Positions 24,302-36,360 of a stretch of 64,000 bases of DNA are shown piece by piece. The notes under the pieces were generated by a model. That model saw only the letters and a program-made list of their open reading frames with translations, ran no database searches and was not told the origin of the DNA. This stretch comes from Vitellaria paradoxa (taxonomy: Eukaryota; Streptophyta; Magnoliopsida; Ericales; Sapotaceae). Location of the stretch: positions 32,147,933 through 32,211,932 of the forward strand of contig CM034244.1 in NCBI GenBank assembly GCA_019916065.1, given 5' to 3'. The stretch's first letter is position 1. Each line of letters opens with the position of its first letter. The position numbers and the translations under genes were made by a program.

Positions 24302-27060
24302 CCTTTCACTACCCAGGTGAGGTGGGATGGAAAGTATTGCTTCTCTACTTCACTTCTGGCTTCAATCTCCCGCAAGCAGAGTCCCTCACGGGCAGATCCC
24401 TCACAGTCCCTCAAAACTTTTTTTTTTTTTTCATTTTGAGGTACTCGATTCCTCGTGGGATCTCTATTCCCTGTTTGAGGCGGGGATGGGGGGTAAAAAT
24501 AAATCTCCTGTGGGGATCGGATAAAGTATGTGTATTGATTTGGGTTCGAAAATCGGGTATGGAGATAGACGTATCTATTCCCTACCAGTCCCATGCCCAA
24601 CCCTAGTTATGAGTAATTGGGCAAGGCATGTTTGGGTCTAAATTAAAATGAATTGGGCTTTAAGCTTTAAACTTTTAGCCCAACATTAATAGAAAAAAAT
24701 AAATAAAAACAAGTGAGTCCACGTACATTAGGTTTAATTTAAATTGTGGATAAAACCAAATAAGCCCAAAAAAAAACTCTTAAATTAACTAAATAAATAC
24801 GTTTAAGGCAAATTACAATTAGAGGTGTTACATATGGTGTTAGAAGGATTGATTCCATATCACTTGTGTCAGGAAAAAATAGTAAATAGTTAACAAATAA
24901 ATTAACGATAAATTAAATTGACTATCCCCAAAGGTTAATAAAAATACAGAAAGCATCCATTTGATTTCTTAAATTACATTTGCCATCCATACTATTTGGA
25001 TTGTGTTATAAATTCCCATCAAATTTGACCAGATTCTCATGATTGGTGCCTACTCATGTATAGTTTATGATCAAAGCTTAAATACGTGTTCATTTAATGA
25101 TTTGGGACTATTTTTGACTGTTGGATCATTAATATGAGCTTTCAAAGATATTATCACCCTTCAAAACTATCATAATCTTTGAAATATATAATGAAATTTG
25201 ACTTGATTATGTAATTAAGTCTGTAGTTCTTCAAATAAGACTTATCTAAGAATCCTATAAAAAAAAAAAAAATCAGATTTGTCAAGATCATTTTTAGAGA
25301 ATTCCAGTATTGACTTGATGTTGGCAATATCGCTCGATGTATCTTTAACAATGAGATCTTTAATATTTTATGATCAAGTGGTCAATGGTCCTCATTGAGG
25401 ACCTTCTAAATTTACTCATACATCATCCATTCTAATGAGACACCAACACTGGGAAAATTCTAAAATAATTTCAAAATTAGGGATAGTGCAATGTCAGAAA
25501 TCATAAGAATATTTTGTGTATTTTCATAAAATTTTAAGTGTAGTCAAATGTAAGTTATCTTTAAACTAATTTGGTCTACTTCTCCGAATTAGTATCTACT
25601 TATACTTAATTGATAATTAGCGTTCAAACATATATATTTATATATATATTTTTACGATTTTGAATTATTTTGACTAAGGATCATTAATTTGATCTTTCGA
25701 AATACATAATCACCATTTGCAGCCCACATATTGTAATCCTATGGTGTGATTTGACTTAATTATATAAATAAGTATTTAAATATTAATTAGAATTTATTTG
25801 AGAATCTTAGAATGAGTGAATCCATCTCATTTATCTTCAATATGTTTGGACATTGACTCAATAATTGATATGATTGTTTAATGTAGCTTTAATGGTGAGA
25901 TCTAAAATTTCTTATAATCAAATGATCAAAGATCTATATTTAAGACTTTTTGAGTTCATTTATACGTCAACCCCTTAACGGTATGTAAAGACTGCAAGAA
26001 ATTTATAACAGAAAGTGGGGCAAATAAGTTTTAAAACCTTATGAATATTAAATGTATTTTCATTAAAATTTAGAAGTTATCAATGTAATTTACCAATAAA
26101 TTTAAGAAAAGAGTATTTTTTTTTTTGCTTTAAAATTTAACCCAAAAAAGAAAAAGGAGAGAAGAGAAACATAGGATAGAAAAGTGTCTAATAAATGCTA
26201 TATGAAAAGACAATTACAAGAAAAGGCTTCCCATTTGTCTTAAAAAGTGTGAAATGGAGTAAATTTACTTAGAAAATAATTATAATAGTTTGGTCATGAA
26301 AGCGAATCTAACAAAAATTAGAAAATTTATTTTTTTCTTGATAAAAAATCTCAATTTTAGAATTTTTATTAACATATAAATGTAACCTTAAAATAATTGA
26401 TGCATCTGAAATATTTTTTTTTTGATAATTAAGAGAGAGGTTGGAAACTTATTCTCGATGGACGTCCAAGATGTTGCATGGGCGAGCGCCCAAGCTCTCG
26501 TGCACCCAAGAGGTACTTGCATCTGAAACATTGATTATGAGGATGAACATATTTGTCAACAATACAAATTTAGAAATTTTAAGAAGTATGGAAATGGAAT
26601 AGTTTAGCTTGCCGAACCTAAAATAAATTCCAACATCTGTGCCCACACACATTTGGTGGAATTCTGGAATCATTCAATGCATCCCAATAATTCCAAGATG
26701 GCTTCACCTAGGTTCTTTGAATGAGGACTAATTAGGAAACCACTAGCCCTGTAAAACTTAAATAATGTGATATGAGTGTGTTTAGAATGACAAAAAGTGA
26801 GATAAAATAATATAAGTTGTGTTTTTCTTATTTTATCGTTTTCTCTCTTACATTTTCATCAGTGTTCTTTATTCCAAAAAAAAAAACTTAAATGCCATTT
26901 AAGTAAATAATTTTTAATTCAGTGGTATTTGGAAAAAAAAATAGAGGCATGGGTGATTAAAAAGGGCATGAAGAAAATTTTTTATTTTCATAAAAAAATA
27001 TTAATAGTTGTGAGAAGTTGAGATATATTAATGGAAAAAAAAGATTGATCAAATGTCAAA
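24302..27060. other. Intergenic AT-rich stretch with a degenerate direct repeat
   Basis: No gene is recognised. About 25085-25440 and 25650-25985 are diverged direct copies: GACTGTTGGATCATTAATAT against GACTAAGGATCATTAATTTG, then TTGACTT(G)ATTAT and GAATC(C/T)TA. Confidence 0.5.
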
Positions 27061-27066
27061 TTTTGG

Positions 27067-27617
27067 CACCATTTGGAGTGCCAACAAACAAAAAATAAAA
27101 AAATAAATCTCTAATAACCTCTATAAATCACTAAAACTCTTTATTACATGTTTATACTTTCCCTTTTTTACTAATTTCAAAAAATTTTAATATTTTACTA
27201 AAAAAATAAAAAATTCAAAGGGAGATTAATCGAGTGTGAAAATTTTTTTAAACAATTATATTCTTCAAGTATAAAGCTTTTAAATGAGCATCATTGTTAC
27301 TATTTTATATAAATTTTTTGAATCCATCCGTTCTAACTGTTTTGGCGCTATATATTTCTAAAGAGATTTTATGAATTTGTTGTAACAGATTTGAAAAACC
27401 GTTCTAACAGTTTAGTGTAAAAAGAGAGAAAAGAATTACTGCATAGAACATTAAGCGATATTTTTTCGAACCCGTTAAAATAGATTTAAGAAACCGTTTT
27501 AATAGTTTTTGCACTATTTATCTGCAAAAAACACGATTTGAAAAAAATTCCAAACGTCATTCTTTATTAAAAATCATATTTTATTCTATTTATTTTTTTT
27601 TTTATCACTCCAAATAC
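27067..27617. mobile_element. MITE-like element with ATTTGGAGTG ends
   Basis: Left end CACCATTTGGAGTG, right end CACTCCAAATACATTTG, with an AT-rich interior. The right end is tandemly duplicated (27603-27668): TATCACTCCAAAYACATTTG followed by AAAGGTAACTCC occurs twice. Confidence 0.55.
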
Positions 27618-27669
27618 ATTTGAAAGGTAACTCCTTATCACTCCAAACACATTTGAAAGGTAACTCCGT

Positions 27670-28312
27670 GCAAGAAAGAAAAGCCTGAAAAGCGAGATCG
27701 GGATAAGATAAACGAGGACCACTGCTGACTAAAGGAAGCAACATATGCCTTGAGAGCCCAGCTTACCTTAGAGGTTGGCATGGAGAGCGGCTCATTATGC
27801 GACAAATTCACATGTCGCTGAACAGTTCGTTACTTTTTATAGTGATTGTAAAAGTTAAATAAATTTAAAATTTTAATAAACAATAGTTTCCCACAATTTT
27901 TTCTTCAAAAATTTATATTGCAAACATAATAATGTTTGATATGGAAATATTCTGTACCATCAGAAATAAAAAAAAAAAAATTCTTACTCAGTATATTATC
28001 AACTGGGAGCAACTAATGTATCCTAATAAGGATTTTTTTGATCAAGGATTTTATTCACTTGGGCAACCCCTGGTCGGATATCCTGATCGGAGTATTCGAT
28101 AAAATAGCTTACATCACAGATTACATGTATAAGCATCTTATAACACATTCTAAGATATTTGCCTATAAAAGTACTGTTATATCCAACTATTTTCTAACGG
28201 TTTGGCTAATCAATTAAAAAGTCAACATTGAGATTTATAATACAGGTGACATGTCAGAATTAAAGGGAGGGTATGTTGCACGCAGCTCATGCACACTTAT
28301 TTTTAGGTAAGG

Positions 28313-28347
<35 letters not shown>

Positions 28348-28767
28348 CTTCATAAATATACAAGGATAACAATTTATTTATACTGAAACTCCGCTTGAGT
28401 ATTCTCTCAAAAAAACTTCATAACTACTTGAATATCGAAATTTTTTTAACAAGTATTACACTGATATACTTAGAATTTTCAGATTTGGATTGGACCATCC
28501 GGAAGAGACGAAATTACTAACGCATCAATGTTGTTAAATTTTTATTTCTTAAGGGGAAAAAAAAAAATCAAACAAGCAAACAAATCCCACGCAAAAACCA
28601 GACGAAACCATTGTAATTCCGAATGTCGGTTGGACTTTCCTTGACCCGAACACGTTTGAACGCGGATTCACGTTTGCCAAGACTGGGTGCTTTACTTTTT
28701 GACGAAACCAAACAGAGTCAACAGACGCCGCCAAAGACAGAAAATACTAAGAGTTTTTGTTGAAGGA
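27670..28767. other. Intergenic stretch, no gene seen
   Basis: Contains a (TA)n microsatellite at 28314-28343. The stretch 28000-28250 has CCTATAAAAGTAC and looks like LTR debris, without a partner in this window. Confidence 0.4.
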
Positions 28768-28834
28768 AAATTAGGAAATAGAAAGGAAAGGACCTGGTCG
28801 GTCAGTCACCGTCCATCCTCCTGCGTCTCGGCTC

Positions 28835-28878
<44 letters not shown>

Positions 28879-29690
28879 ATATCTAAATGGTTTTAGAATT
28901 ATTGTAATGATGCAAATGCAAGATATAAGATGAGAAGATTTCAGCTCCTTCGGGGGTGGCTGAGTGGAAGTCGGGCTTGCTTTAAGAGCTTGGGCCTCTC
29001 GAGGTTCCGGGTTCGACTCCCCCACGGGGGTGGGTTACCACTGTAATGGCGGGAGCCTAAAGGCCTCCTCTCGGTCGTGCCGGTCAGTCAGGGCTTGCCT
29101 AGGCTGGTTAACTCTCCAGGGGCCGTTGCCGGCTCGGGTCCTGAGCGTGCTTCGCCCTGTGCGCACCCCAGTACAGGGTAGCGGCTGCGGATTTCCACGT
29201 ACCAGAAGATGAGAAGATTTCAAAATTGTTATGCAATGATTCTCTGATATCCGACGCTCCGTTTGTATGGCTCTGTCTTGGAAAGCAAGTAATTTCTCAA
29301 CTTTTAGTTTTTTTTTTTAATTATTTTTTTTATTTTTTAAAATAATGAAAATTGTCTCTATGTTTTAAATTATTTTAAACCATAAAGGAAAAATTCTAAC
29401 ACCAACTTTTCTTTTTATTTATTTGCATTTTTTTAAAAAAAAATTTATAAATAAGCAATTGATTATAAAATTTTTTCTTTCTTTTTTTTTTCCTTCCCAT
29501 TTCACTTTATCAAAATTAAAAATAATCTAAAAAAGTGGGCAACCAATGATGCAAATGCAGGATGCGACACCAACAACAACGAGACTAGAAGAACTAGGAG
29601 CTTTTATGCAATGGTAAGCCGCAATTTTTAAAATCGTCATATTTTTAAATTAGAATTAATTTTATGATTAATAAATAAACAAAAGAACGA
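28768..29690 (+). pseudogene. Copy A of the duplicated RING-gene segment, coding region deleted
   Basis: The left part (28768-28831, TTAGGAAATAGAAAGGAAAG ... GCGTCTCGG) matches the sequence just upstream of the RING gene at 33381-33451. From a CT tract at 28832-28875 it continues with sequence matching downstream of the gene (ATATCTAAAYGG, GAAGATTTCAAAATTGTT, and later GTGGGYAACYAATGATGCAA and GCAATTTTTAAAATC). About 820 bp present in copy B, including the TATA box and the whole coding region, are missing here. The break falls in the CT tract, which also exists in copy B's 3' flank, so deletion by CT-tract mispairing is the likeliest history. Confidence 0.75.
28944..29205 (+). mobile_element. 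tRNA-derived SINE with 17-bp target duplication
   Basis: 262 bp, with pol III box A (TGGCTGAGTGG, 28957-28967) and box B (GGTTCGACTCC, 29010-29020) at tRNA-like spacing. It is flanked by perfect 17-bp repeats AAGATGAGAAGATTTCA (28927-28943 and 29206-29222). The body after the tRNA-like head is GC-rich. It ends in ...CACGTACCAG without a poly(A) tail or T-run. The paralogous copy B (34354-34370) has only one copy of this target, that is, an empty site. Confidence 0.88.
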
Positions 29691-29739
29691 AGTTAAAAGC
29701 TATTGTTGTTATTTGAATTTGTTTAAAAGTTTTGACAAT

Positions 29740-32530
29740 TAAGCCCTTTTGGAACTTAGGCTTAGTCTAGAAGGAAAAAAAATTTTTTTTTTAGTAAAAG
29801 ATAACTTTTTTGTGTTTAGAAAAGAAAAAAAAAAGTAAATTTTTAACTTTTTATTAATTTGATTTTTTTGTCTTTTATAATTTAAAAATAGTTTAAAATG
29901 TAATAGTATAAAATTAGTCATTTAAAAAAAAAAAAAAACAAGAAATCACGTCGTCAAAAACTATCTTTTAACTAACAGATATAGTGACACTAATTTAACA
30001 ACATTTTCGGAATAAATGACATACTGTTGGATATTCATGGCATTTTTTAAAAAAGTGTTATTGAAGCATAAATAAATAAATTAGAGTGATTTAATAACAT
30101 CTTATATAAGATTTTAGGTTGACTTTGAGAAGAAAAATAATTAACTTTTTTTGTAACTGATATTAAAAAGATAGCTTTCTCTTTGCATTTGGGAGGGAAA
30201 AAAAGTTAACTTTTTAGTAGTTATTTTTTCAACCTTTTGTTAATTTGACATTTTTGCTCTTCAAGGTCTAAAAAAAATTTTAAATGTAAAAGGATAAATT
30301 TAATCATTTTAGAAAAAAAAAAAAACAAAAAATTAGTAACTAATAGCTCAGCTACCAATTTTTTTTCCCAAACACAACCTTAATCTATTAGTTGTGACAT
30401 TTTTTAAGTAATGTCATTAAATAACAAATAAATTGAAAAGGTTTAATTACACTTTATTAAAAAAAAAACCACTATTTATTCAATAGTTGTGGCATATTTT
30501 AAGAAATGTCATTGAATTGCTGTGATTTCATGGTACTTATGAAAGAATGTCATTCTTTACCTATTAACTATGACATTTTTAAAAAATATCATTAAATAAC
30601 AGATAGATTGTAATGGTTTATTGACACTTTGTTAAGAATACCACTATTCATTGAACAACAGTTATTACACTTTTAAAAAATACCATTAAATCCAAATAAA
30701 ATTTAGTTAGTTAATGCCACTGTACTAAAGAACATCCCTATTTATTTAACACTTGTGGCACTCTCTTTTTCTTTATTCTCTCCTATTCTCTTCTCTTTTT
30801 TCATTTACAAAGTTTACTTTTTTATGTCCTACATCACTAAAACACTGCAATTTCGCTCTTTCTTTTGTATATAAAAATACTATAGTTGTGGCATATAATT
30901 TTAATTGATGTGAATAAACCCATGGGTTCTTAAAGGAATCCGCTCGCTTGTAATCATTAGGTATTAAATAAAAAATCACCAAAAAAAGTGGAATGAAATT
31001 AAAAATTACAAATAAAAATTCTTAAATAAAAATTAGATTATTTTTTTATAATAATTAGATTCTAATGTCATTTATGAATGTCACAAAAATATTTAATTAT
31101 AACACTTAAAGTGTCATTTAAGGATCATATAATAACACTTTTTAAAATAGTAAAGTCTCTGACATTTAAAACTGCGGCTAGTGAATCATATAGTAGCATT
31201 TCTAAAGATATAAAATATATTTAATGACGTATGGAAGTTTCAAAAATAATGTATTCTTTGACATTTAAAGTGTCATAAAATAAGTCAAGCCATCTCTCAT
31301 TGGAATGACACTTTTAAGTGCCACTAACACCTATCATGACACAGGTATCCTTTACATCTCTTTAACATTTTGAAAATTTCAAATCAAACAATCACACACA
31401 AAATAAAGAGGAACACCAGATGGTTAATGAGGAAACCCTAACACGAGAAAAGGCTCAAATACAATTTCAATATCAACGGGTTACAAAACTCTAGTCGAAC
31501 TCACTAGGATTCACTCACACAAATCCTTTCGTAATACTTGCTCGAATCACTCAATAAAACCTAACAAATGGACTTTCTAATTCATTTATAAAGCAAAAAA
31601 AAGAATAAAAGAAAGTAAGAGAAAAAACATTAAGTTCTCACAAATAAAAATCTCTCTCTTTAAGTGTCTATAGTATACCTCTGAGTGTCTATGTTATATT
31701 AAGAGTGGGTACATATTTATAGAGTTACAAGATATTTTCCTAAGTTGGCAAAACAAGAAACTTAATCGTCCAGTATATCAACACCTCGAACCATCGAATT
31801 ACTTGCGCCATGCCATGCCAATAGCTCGATCCCTCGTGCATCAAGCTACCAAGTTATGAGGTCTACTGGAATCAATTCCAGCCTTCGTGTCAAAGGGCTC
31901 GATGTCTTGAGCATCCCGTGGGCTCTCAATGCCAATAGGGCATAATCGCGCACTCCCTATGACCTGCCTACGATGCATACTGGATTTGCACGTTTTGTAC
32001 TGTTGAGTATTAGTTAGTGTGGGAATTTGCTATTTTCAGACGGTTGACTTGGATTATAATTTGCTATCATTTGAAAACTTGTAGATATCTTGATATTCAA
32101 TAATTATCTCCTCTTAAAATTAGGAAACACACAAATCTTCCATATTTAACTTAAGATTTTATATGAACTCACCACAATAAAACCTTACAAATGTCATTAC
32201 AAATTATTTGTAATGACAATTATAATTGCCATTAAAGTAATATTTTGTTGTTGTGGTGTTGCCAATTAACCAAGTCTTAGTTTGGAAAGATAAAACTAAC
32301 TTTTTAGTAGTTAATTATTAAAAAATTAACTTTTTTTTTTTTAAATTTGAGAAGACAAAAAAAATTAACTTTTTAGCAACTAATTTTTTTACTTTTTGTT
32401 AATTTAACATTTTTACCCTTTGTAATTTAAAAAAAATTTAAAATATAAGAAGACAAATTTGGTATTTTAGAAAAAGTCAAAAAATTGAATAATCAAAAGC
32501 TTACTCTTTCCAAGCAGAGTCTTATTTTTA
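29740..32530. other. AT-rich transposon debris, no gene
   Basis: Degenerate short repeats of the form TGTCATTAAATAACA and TTGTGGCA(T/C) recur from about 30000 to 32240, ending near TTTTGTTGTTGTGGTG. This resembles subterminal repeats and one end of a CACTA element, but I found no matching start. A MITE-like inverted pair spans about 32275-32525 (AGTCTTAGTTTGGAAAGA against CTTTCCAAGCAGAGTCTTA). Its interior AAAAAGTTAACTTTTTAGTA motif also appears near 30200 and 52060-52200. Confidence 0.45.
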
Positions 32531-33380
32531 ATTTATTGTATTTTATGGGCTATTTTTACTAGTATTCTAAGAAAAATAAGAATAAAAAGAAAATAAAACT
32601 TCGATGAATCTTAAAAATTATATAAATAACCAGGAGCGGTTCCAAGGGGGACAAGGGGGGCCACAACCCCCTAAGTTTTGAAAAATTTTTAATACCCCTA
32701 CAAATTTTAAGATATTTTTCCATATAATATAGTGTTTAACCCCTCATAAGTTTTGAAAATCTTTTAATACTTCATAAATTTAAAAATTTTTCATATAATA
32801 TAATGTTTGGTCCCCTTAAAATTTTTAAAATTTTACTTTTGCTCTCCAATACAAAATTTTCTACATTGGTTCCCTTATTTAAAATCTTGGGTCCACCATT
32901 GTAAGTACCTCAATAGTATGCATAAGAAAATGAAAGACCAAAAGCAATTAATGGGTAAAAAAGGAGATAAAAATGGGTTATATAACAAAAAGGTGAGGTT
33001 CATTCATCCATTTAATTTGATGATAACCTAGCTAGTAACAAAAGCAGGGGACTAATCTAGGGTACAGCTGACTCCTCAAGTGAAGAGGCGACGGAGTTGG
33101 TGGCAAACGAGCGCGATTTGATTGGAGGAGAAATTATTGGGAATAACGGTCACACTACCTGTCGATTTGGGAAGATTTAGAGGTTGTTGGGTAAAAAAAA
33201 ATAAAACTAAAAGTTATTAAAAATTATGAAAAATTATCAATTTTTTTCAATTAAATTTCGTCACATATTATTTCCTCTCGACATCTTTATATTTTTTTTT
33301 GTATTTTTTGCCAAAAAGATTTTTAAGTGTAATTCTAATTAAAAAAAATGTAAATATTTCTCAAGAGTTGTACTCAAATT
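32531..33380. other. Intergenic upstream of the RING gene, no gene seen
   Basis: Contains degenerate repeats of CCCCTAAGTTTTGAAAAATTTTTAATAC type at 32660-32880, probably transposon-derived. The stretch 33050-33180 is of normal composition but has no recognisable frame. Confidence 0.4.
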
Positions 33381-33473
33381 AATTAGGAAATAGGAAGGAA
33401 AGAGCCTCGTCAGTCAGTCAGTCAGTCACCGCCATTCCTACCGCGTCTCGGTTTTGTTCCCAAATGCCAAATC

Positions 33474-33485
33474 TATATATATATA
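33474..33485 (+). promoter_or_regulatory. Likely TATA box of the RING gene
   Basis: TATATATATATA lies about 105 bp upstream of the chosen ATG. An in-frame ATG at 33454 lies before this box and so is unlikely to be the start. Confidence 0.5.
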
Positions 33486-33588
33486 CGCAGATTTAAGGAA
33501 CTCTCGGAAACCCATACTTTCTATTTTGTTATTCCAAGTTCAAACACTTGGTATTTACCAAAAAAAAAAGTTCAAACACTTGGCGCGC

Positions 33589-34086
33589 ATGGCGGAGCTT
33601 CAGATAGCCAAATCGATGGCGGACGTTCTCCACCGTCTCCGACACTCCGGTGACGGCGGGGGCGGCGACGACGATGTTGGTCAAGACGGGTGTGGTTACG
33701 ACCGTCGTAGGTGGAGGAGAGGGGTGGCCCCGGCGAAACTGGGTAAGGAGGCACTAGACTTGGCGAGGCTGAGCGGCATGACGGCGGAGGTGGCCCTGTC
33801 GCGGGCGAGGGAGACGAATCGCGACTTCAACGCGGTGATGGCGGAGACGGAACTCAAGGTTTCGACGGAGCTGGCGAGGATCCTGGCGGCCACGGTGGAT
33901 CCGGTGCTGGAAGGGCTGAGGAGGGTGGCGGCGGAGGAGGCGGAGGTGTGCGGGGTGTGCCAGGATGTGATGGAGGCTGGGGATGATGTAAGAGCCATGG
34001 GTTGCGGCCACAAGTTCCACGCTTACTGCGTTTTCAAGTGGCTCCACACCAAGTATTCTTGTCCTCTCTGTCGCTGCTGTGTGTAA
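33589..34086 (+). CDS. Small RING-H2 finger protein, putative E3 ubiquitin ligase, intronless
   Basis: 165 residues in one exon. The C-terminal RING-H2 domain has ligands Cys121, Cys124, Cys139, His141, His144, Cys147, Cys158 and Cys161 (spacing C-x2-C-x14-C-x-H-x2-H-x2-C-x10-C-x2-C), with Trp151 at the usual E2-contact position. By family knowledge it would bind a ubiquitin-conjugating enzyme. The protein ends four residues after the last Cys. Residues 20-45 are Gly/Asp- then Arg-rich and look disordered. Residues 50-118 are Ala/Glu/Leu-rich and probably helical. No transmembrane segment is seen. The frame is open 45 codons further upstream, but that part overlaps the TATA box, so I start at 33589. 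Its GC content is far above the flanks. It sits in a duplicated segment whose other copy has lost the gene. The substrate is unknown. Confidence 0.85.
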   Translation: MAELQIAKSMADVLHRLRHSGDGGGGDDDVGQDGCGYDRRRWRRGVAPAKLGKEALDLARLSGMTAEVALSRARETNRDFNAVMAETELKVSTELARILAATVDPVLEGLRRVAAEEAEVCGVCQDVMEAGDDVRAMGCGHKFHAYCVFKWLHTKYSCPLCRCCV

Positions 34087-34275
34087 ATCAAGGAACAATT
34101 CTTTTCAGGTGGATTCTTTTGGGGGTTGAGGATATTTTTTGCATTTTTCTTGTTCTTTAGAGTCTTTATTTTCTTTCTTTTTTTTTCTTCGATTGATAGT
34201 TCTATAGAGATTTAATTTGTATGTAGGGATTCTTCAGAGTTATAGTGCCGATAGATACAATTTTTTTGTATTCAT

Positions 34276-34303
34276 TCTCTCTCCCTCTCTCTCTCTCTCT
34301 CTC
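34276..34303 (+). repeat. CT microsatellite in the RING gene 3' flank
   Basis: A CT-run just before CATATCTAAACGG. It is the counterpart of the tract at 28832-28875, where copy A is broken. Confidence 0.8.
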
Positions 34304-35181
34304 ATATCTAAACGGTAAGAATTGGGCAGCGGTTGTATTACCACAAGGATGCAAAAGATTAGAAGATTTCAAAATTGTTGATGCGATGATACTCTGATAT
34401 GCAATGCTCTGTTTGTAAGGCTCTGTTTTGGAAAGTTTCTCTGCTTTTAGTTTTTTAATTTTTTTTATTTTTTTAAATGATCAAAATTATCTTTCCATAC
34501 TTTTAATTTTTTTAAACCATAAAATGAAAAAATGTTAAATTTACAAAAAGTTAAAAGCTAGCTTTATTTTCCATTTTAAACACTAAAAAAAAAAAAAGTC
34601 AACTTTTTAATAGTATTGGCTATTAGCCAACCAACAAAAAATTAATTTTTTTCTCTTTTCAAACTAAGTTTAGGTTTGGGGTAGAGTACCTTTTCTCACA
34701 AAAAAAAAAAAAAAAAAAAAGAAAAATAAGAGAAAGGAGAATAAAATATATTGGTTAAGAGAGAAGAAAATAAGAGAAATAATAATATTTTTCTTCTATT
34801 TGTTTAAAAGTTTAGGAAAAAGAATAATAACTTTCTTTTACTTGTTTGTGGGTTAAATAAAAATGGTAAGAAAAGAAAAAGTGTATTGAGAAATTGGAGT
34901 GTAATCAATTTATGAGTCTTAGAATATGTCTGTAATTTATTTTTTATACTTTATTTTATCAGTAAATATATTATTGTAAAAGTTTCATTAATTAATTTTT
35001 CTTTTTTCTCTTTTTTCTTCCACTTTTGGAAAAATAAAAATTTTTAAATTTTATTAATCACTTTTATTTCTAACTCTTTCCATTTTTTTTTCTTTATAAA
35101 TAGAAAATGGTATAAAAAAGTGGGTAACTAATGATGCAAATGCGGGATACAACGAGATTAGAAGAGTTAGGAACTTCTATG

Positions 35182-35316
35182 GGTTCGTTTGGTTTGAAAA
35201 AAAAATAACAAAAAATTCTATAAATCTCTGTTAACTTTATATCATATCAATTTTTTTCTTTTATTACACGCATTATGAACTTTCAATTTATCTCACTTTT
35301 TCTTACTCCAAACGAG
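35182..35316. mobile_element. 135-bp MITE inserted in copy B only
   Basis: Ends GGTTCGTTTGG and CCAAACGAG, flanked by TTCTATG on both sides (35175-35181 and 35317-35323). Copy A has the uninterrupted site (GGAGCTTTTATGCAATGG, near 29600). The interior CTATAAATCTCTGTTAACTT is shared with the MITE at 51845-52015. Confidence 0.75.
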
Positions 35317-35840
35317 TTCTATGTAATGGTAAGTCGCAATTTTTAAAATCATCATATTTTTTAATTAAAATTAATTTTATGATTAAAAAACGAAACAATC
35401 ATTGGATAGTCCGATCCCTTTAATACAACTCCCAACCTGTCGGTAAAAGTCATTTTTGAAAATTAAAATGGAATGGCCTTTAAATCTTGATTTTGGCCAT
35501 TTTTCTAACGTGGATGTATTCGGTTAATATCCTAAATGCCTATGTAATATTTCAAGATGTTTAGATTTGATTTGAGTTTCAAACTTATTCAGCGATATGT
35601 GGTCATCATTTTTGTCAAATAATTATTTTTATTATTTTCTGGTTTCTTGACGTATCTAAGATCGAGGTATGGATATTGATCAGGATGGATTTCATTGATA
35701 ATTTAAAAGGATTGAGCAAAAATAAGTTGATTACAAATAGTTATTTAAAATTTTTCACAATAATAATTCTACAATTTTAAGAAATAGCGGTAACTATTTT
35801 AGTAGTAACTATTTGTAATTATTAAAAGACTTCTATAAAG

Positions 35841-36226
35841 AGCACGTTTGGAGGATTAAAAATTAGTAAAAAAGTAAAATTTTTTGTATTCTTTATGTAT
35901 TTTTTTAGTTACATTTTTTTGTAAGTTTGGTGGAATAAATTGTAATTTTTAGCCTTTTTTTACAACTTTTAGGTGTTTGATAAACTTTTTTACTGTAGTA
36001 AAGCAAAAAAGTGATAACTTTTTGCCACTTGTGCGTTTAGTAAGTTTTTTACTGCAGCGGAGCAAAAAAGTGACAATTTTTGTGTGTTTGGTAAATTTTT
36101 TTGTTTTATTTTTTACTGTAGCAAAGCAAAAAAATAAAAAAAATTTTGATTTTACCAAACGCACCAAAAATTACAAAATGTAACTTTTGGTACTTTTTTG
36201 CTAGTTTTTAAGTCTCCAAACGGGCC
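35841..36226. mobile_element. MITE with GCACGTTTGG and CCAAACGGGC ends, copy 2
   Basis: Same family as 19779-20153: GTTTGGAGG ... ACTGTAGCAAAGCAAAAAA ... TTACAAAATGTAACTTTTGG ... CTCCAAAC. Flanking repeat ATA only. Confidence 0.65.
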
Positions 36227-36360
36227 ATAGTATTACATCAATTAACTATCACTTATATTTTAATACAATTTAATCTCAAATCTAGAAATTTGAAATTTTT
36301 AATCATTCAAATAGAGCCTTGGTATCTTAATCCAAAACAAAAAGTAAATATTAGTATTTA

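Larger units (their letters stand above)
33381..35398 (+). repeat. Copy B of the duplicated segment, retaining the RING gene
   Basis: This is the paralogue of 28768-29690. The flanks of the RING gene match copy A on both sides. Relative to copy A it carries the gene and a 135-bp MITE (35182-35316), and lacks the SINE. Confidence 0.75.

Noticed and set aside
28820..28880. Ser/Leu repeat protein encoded by the CT tract
   Set aside because: It is only a microsatellite read as codons.
28944..29030. Possible tRNA gene (good A and B boxes)
   Set aside because: The sequence continues 190 bp beyond the tRNA-like head and the whole 262 bp is bounded by 17-bp target repeats, so it is a SINE.
29985..32260. 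CACTA transposon
   Set aside because: One end looks CACTA-like and subterminal-type repeats are present, but no matching start, 3-bp duplication or transposase could be found.
33572..34098. Minus-strand open frames of up to 114 codons
   Set aside because: They are shadows of the GC-rich RING gene on the plus strand and lack domains.
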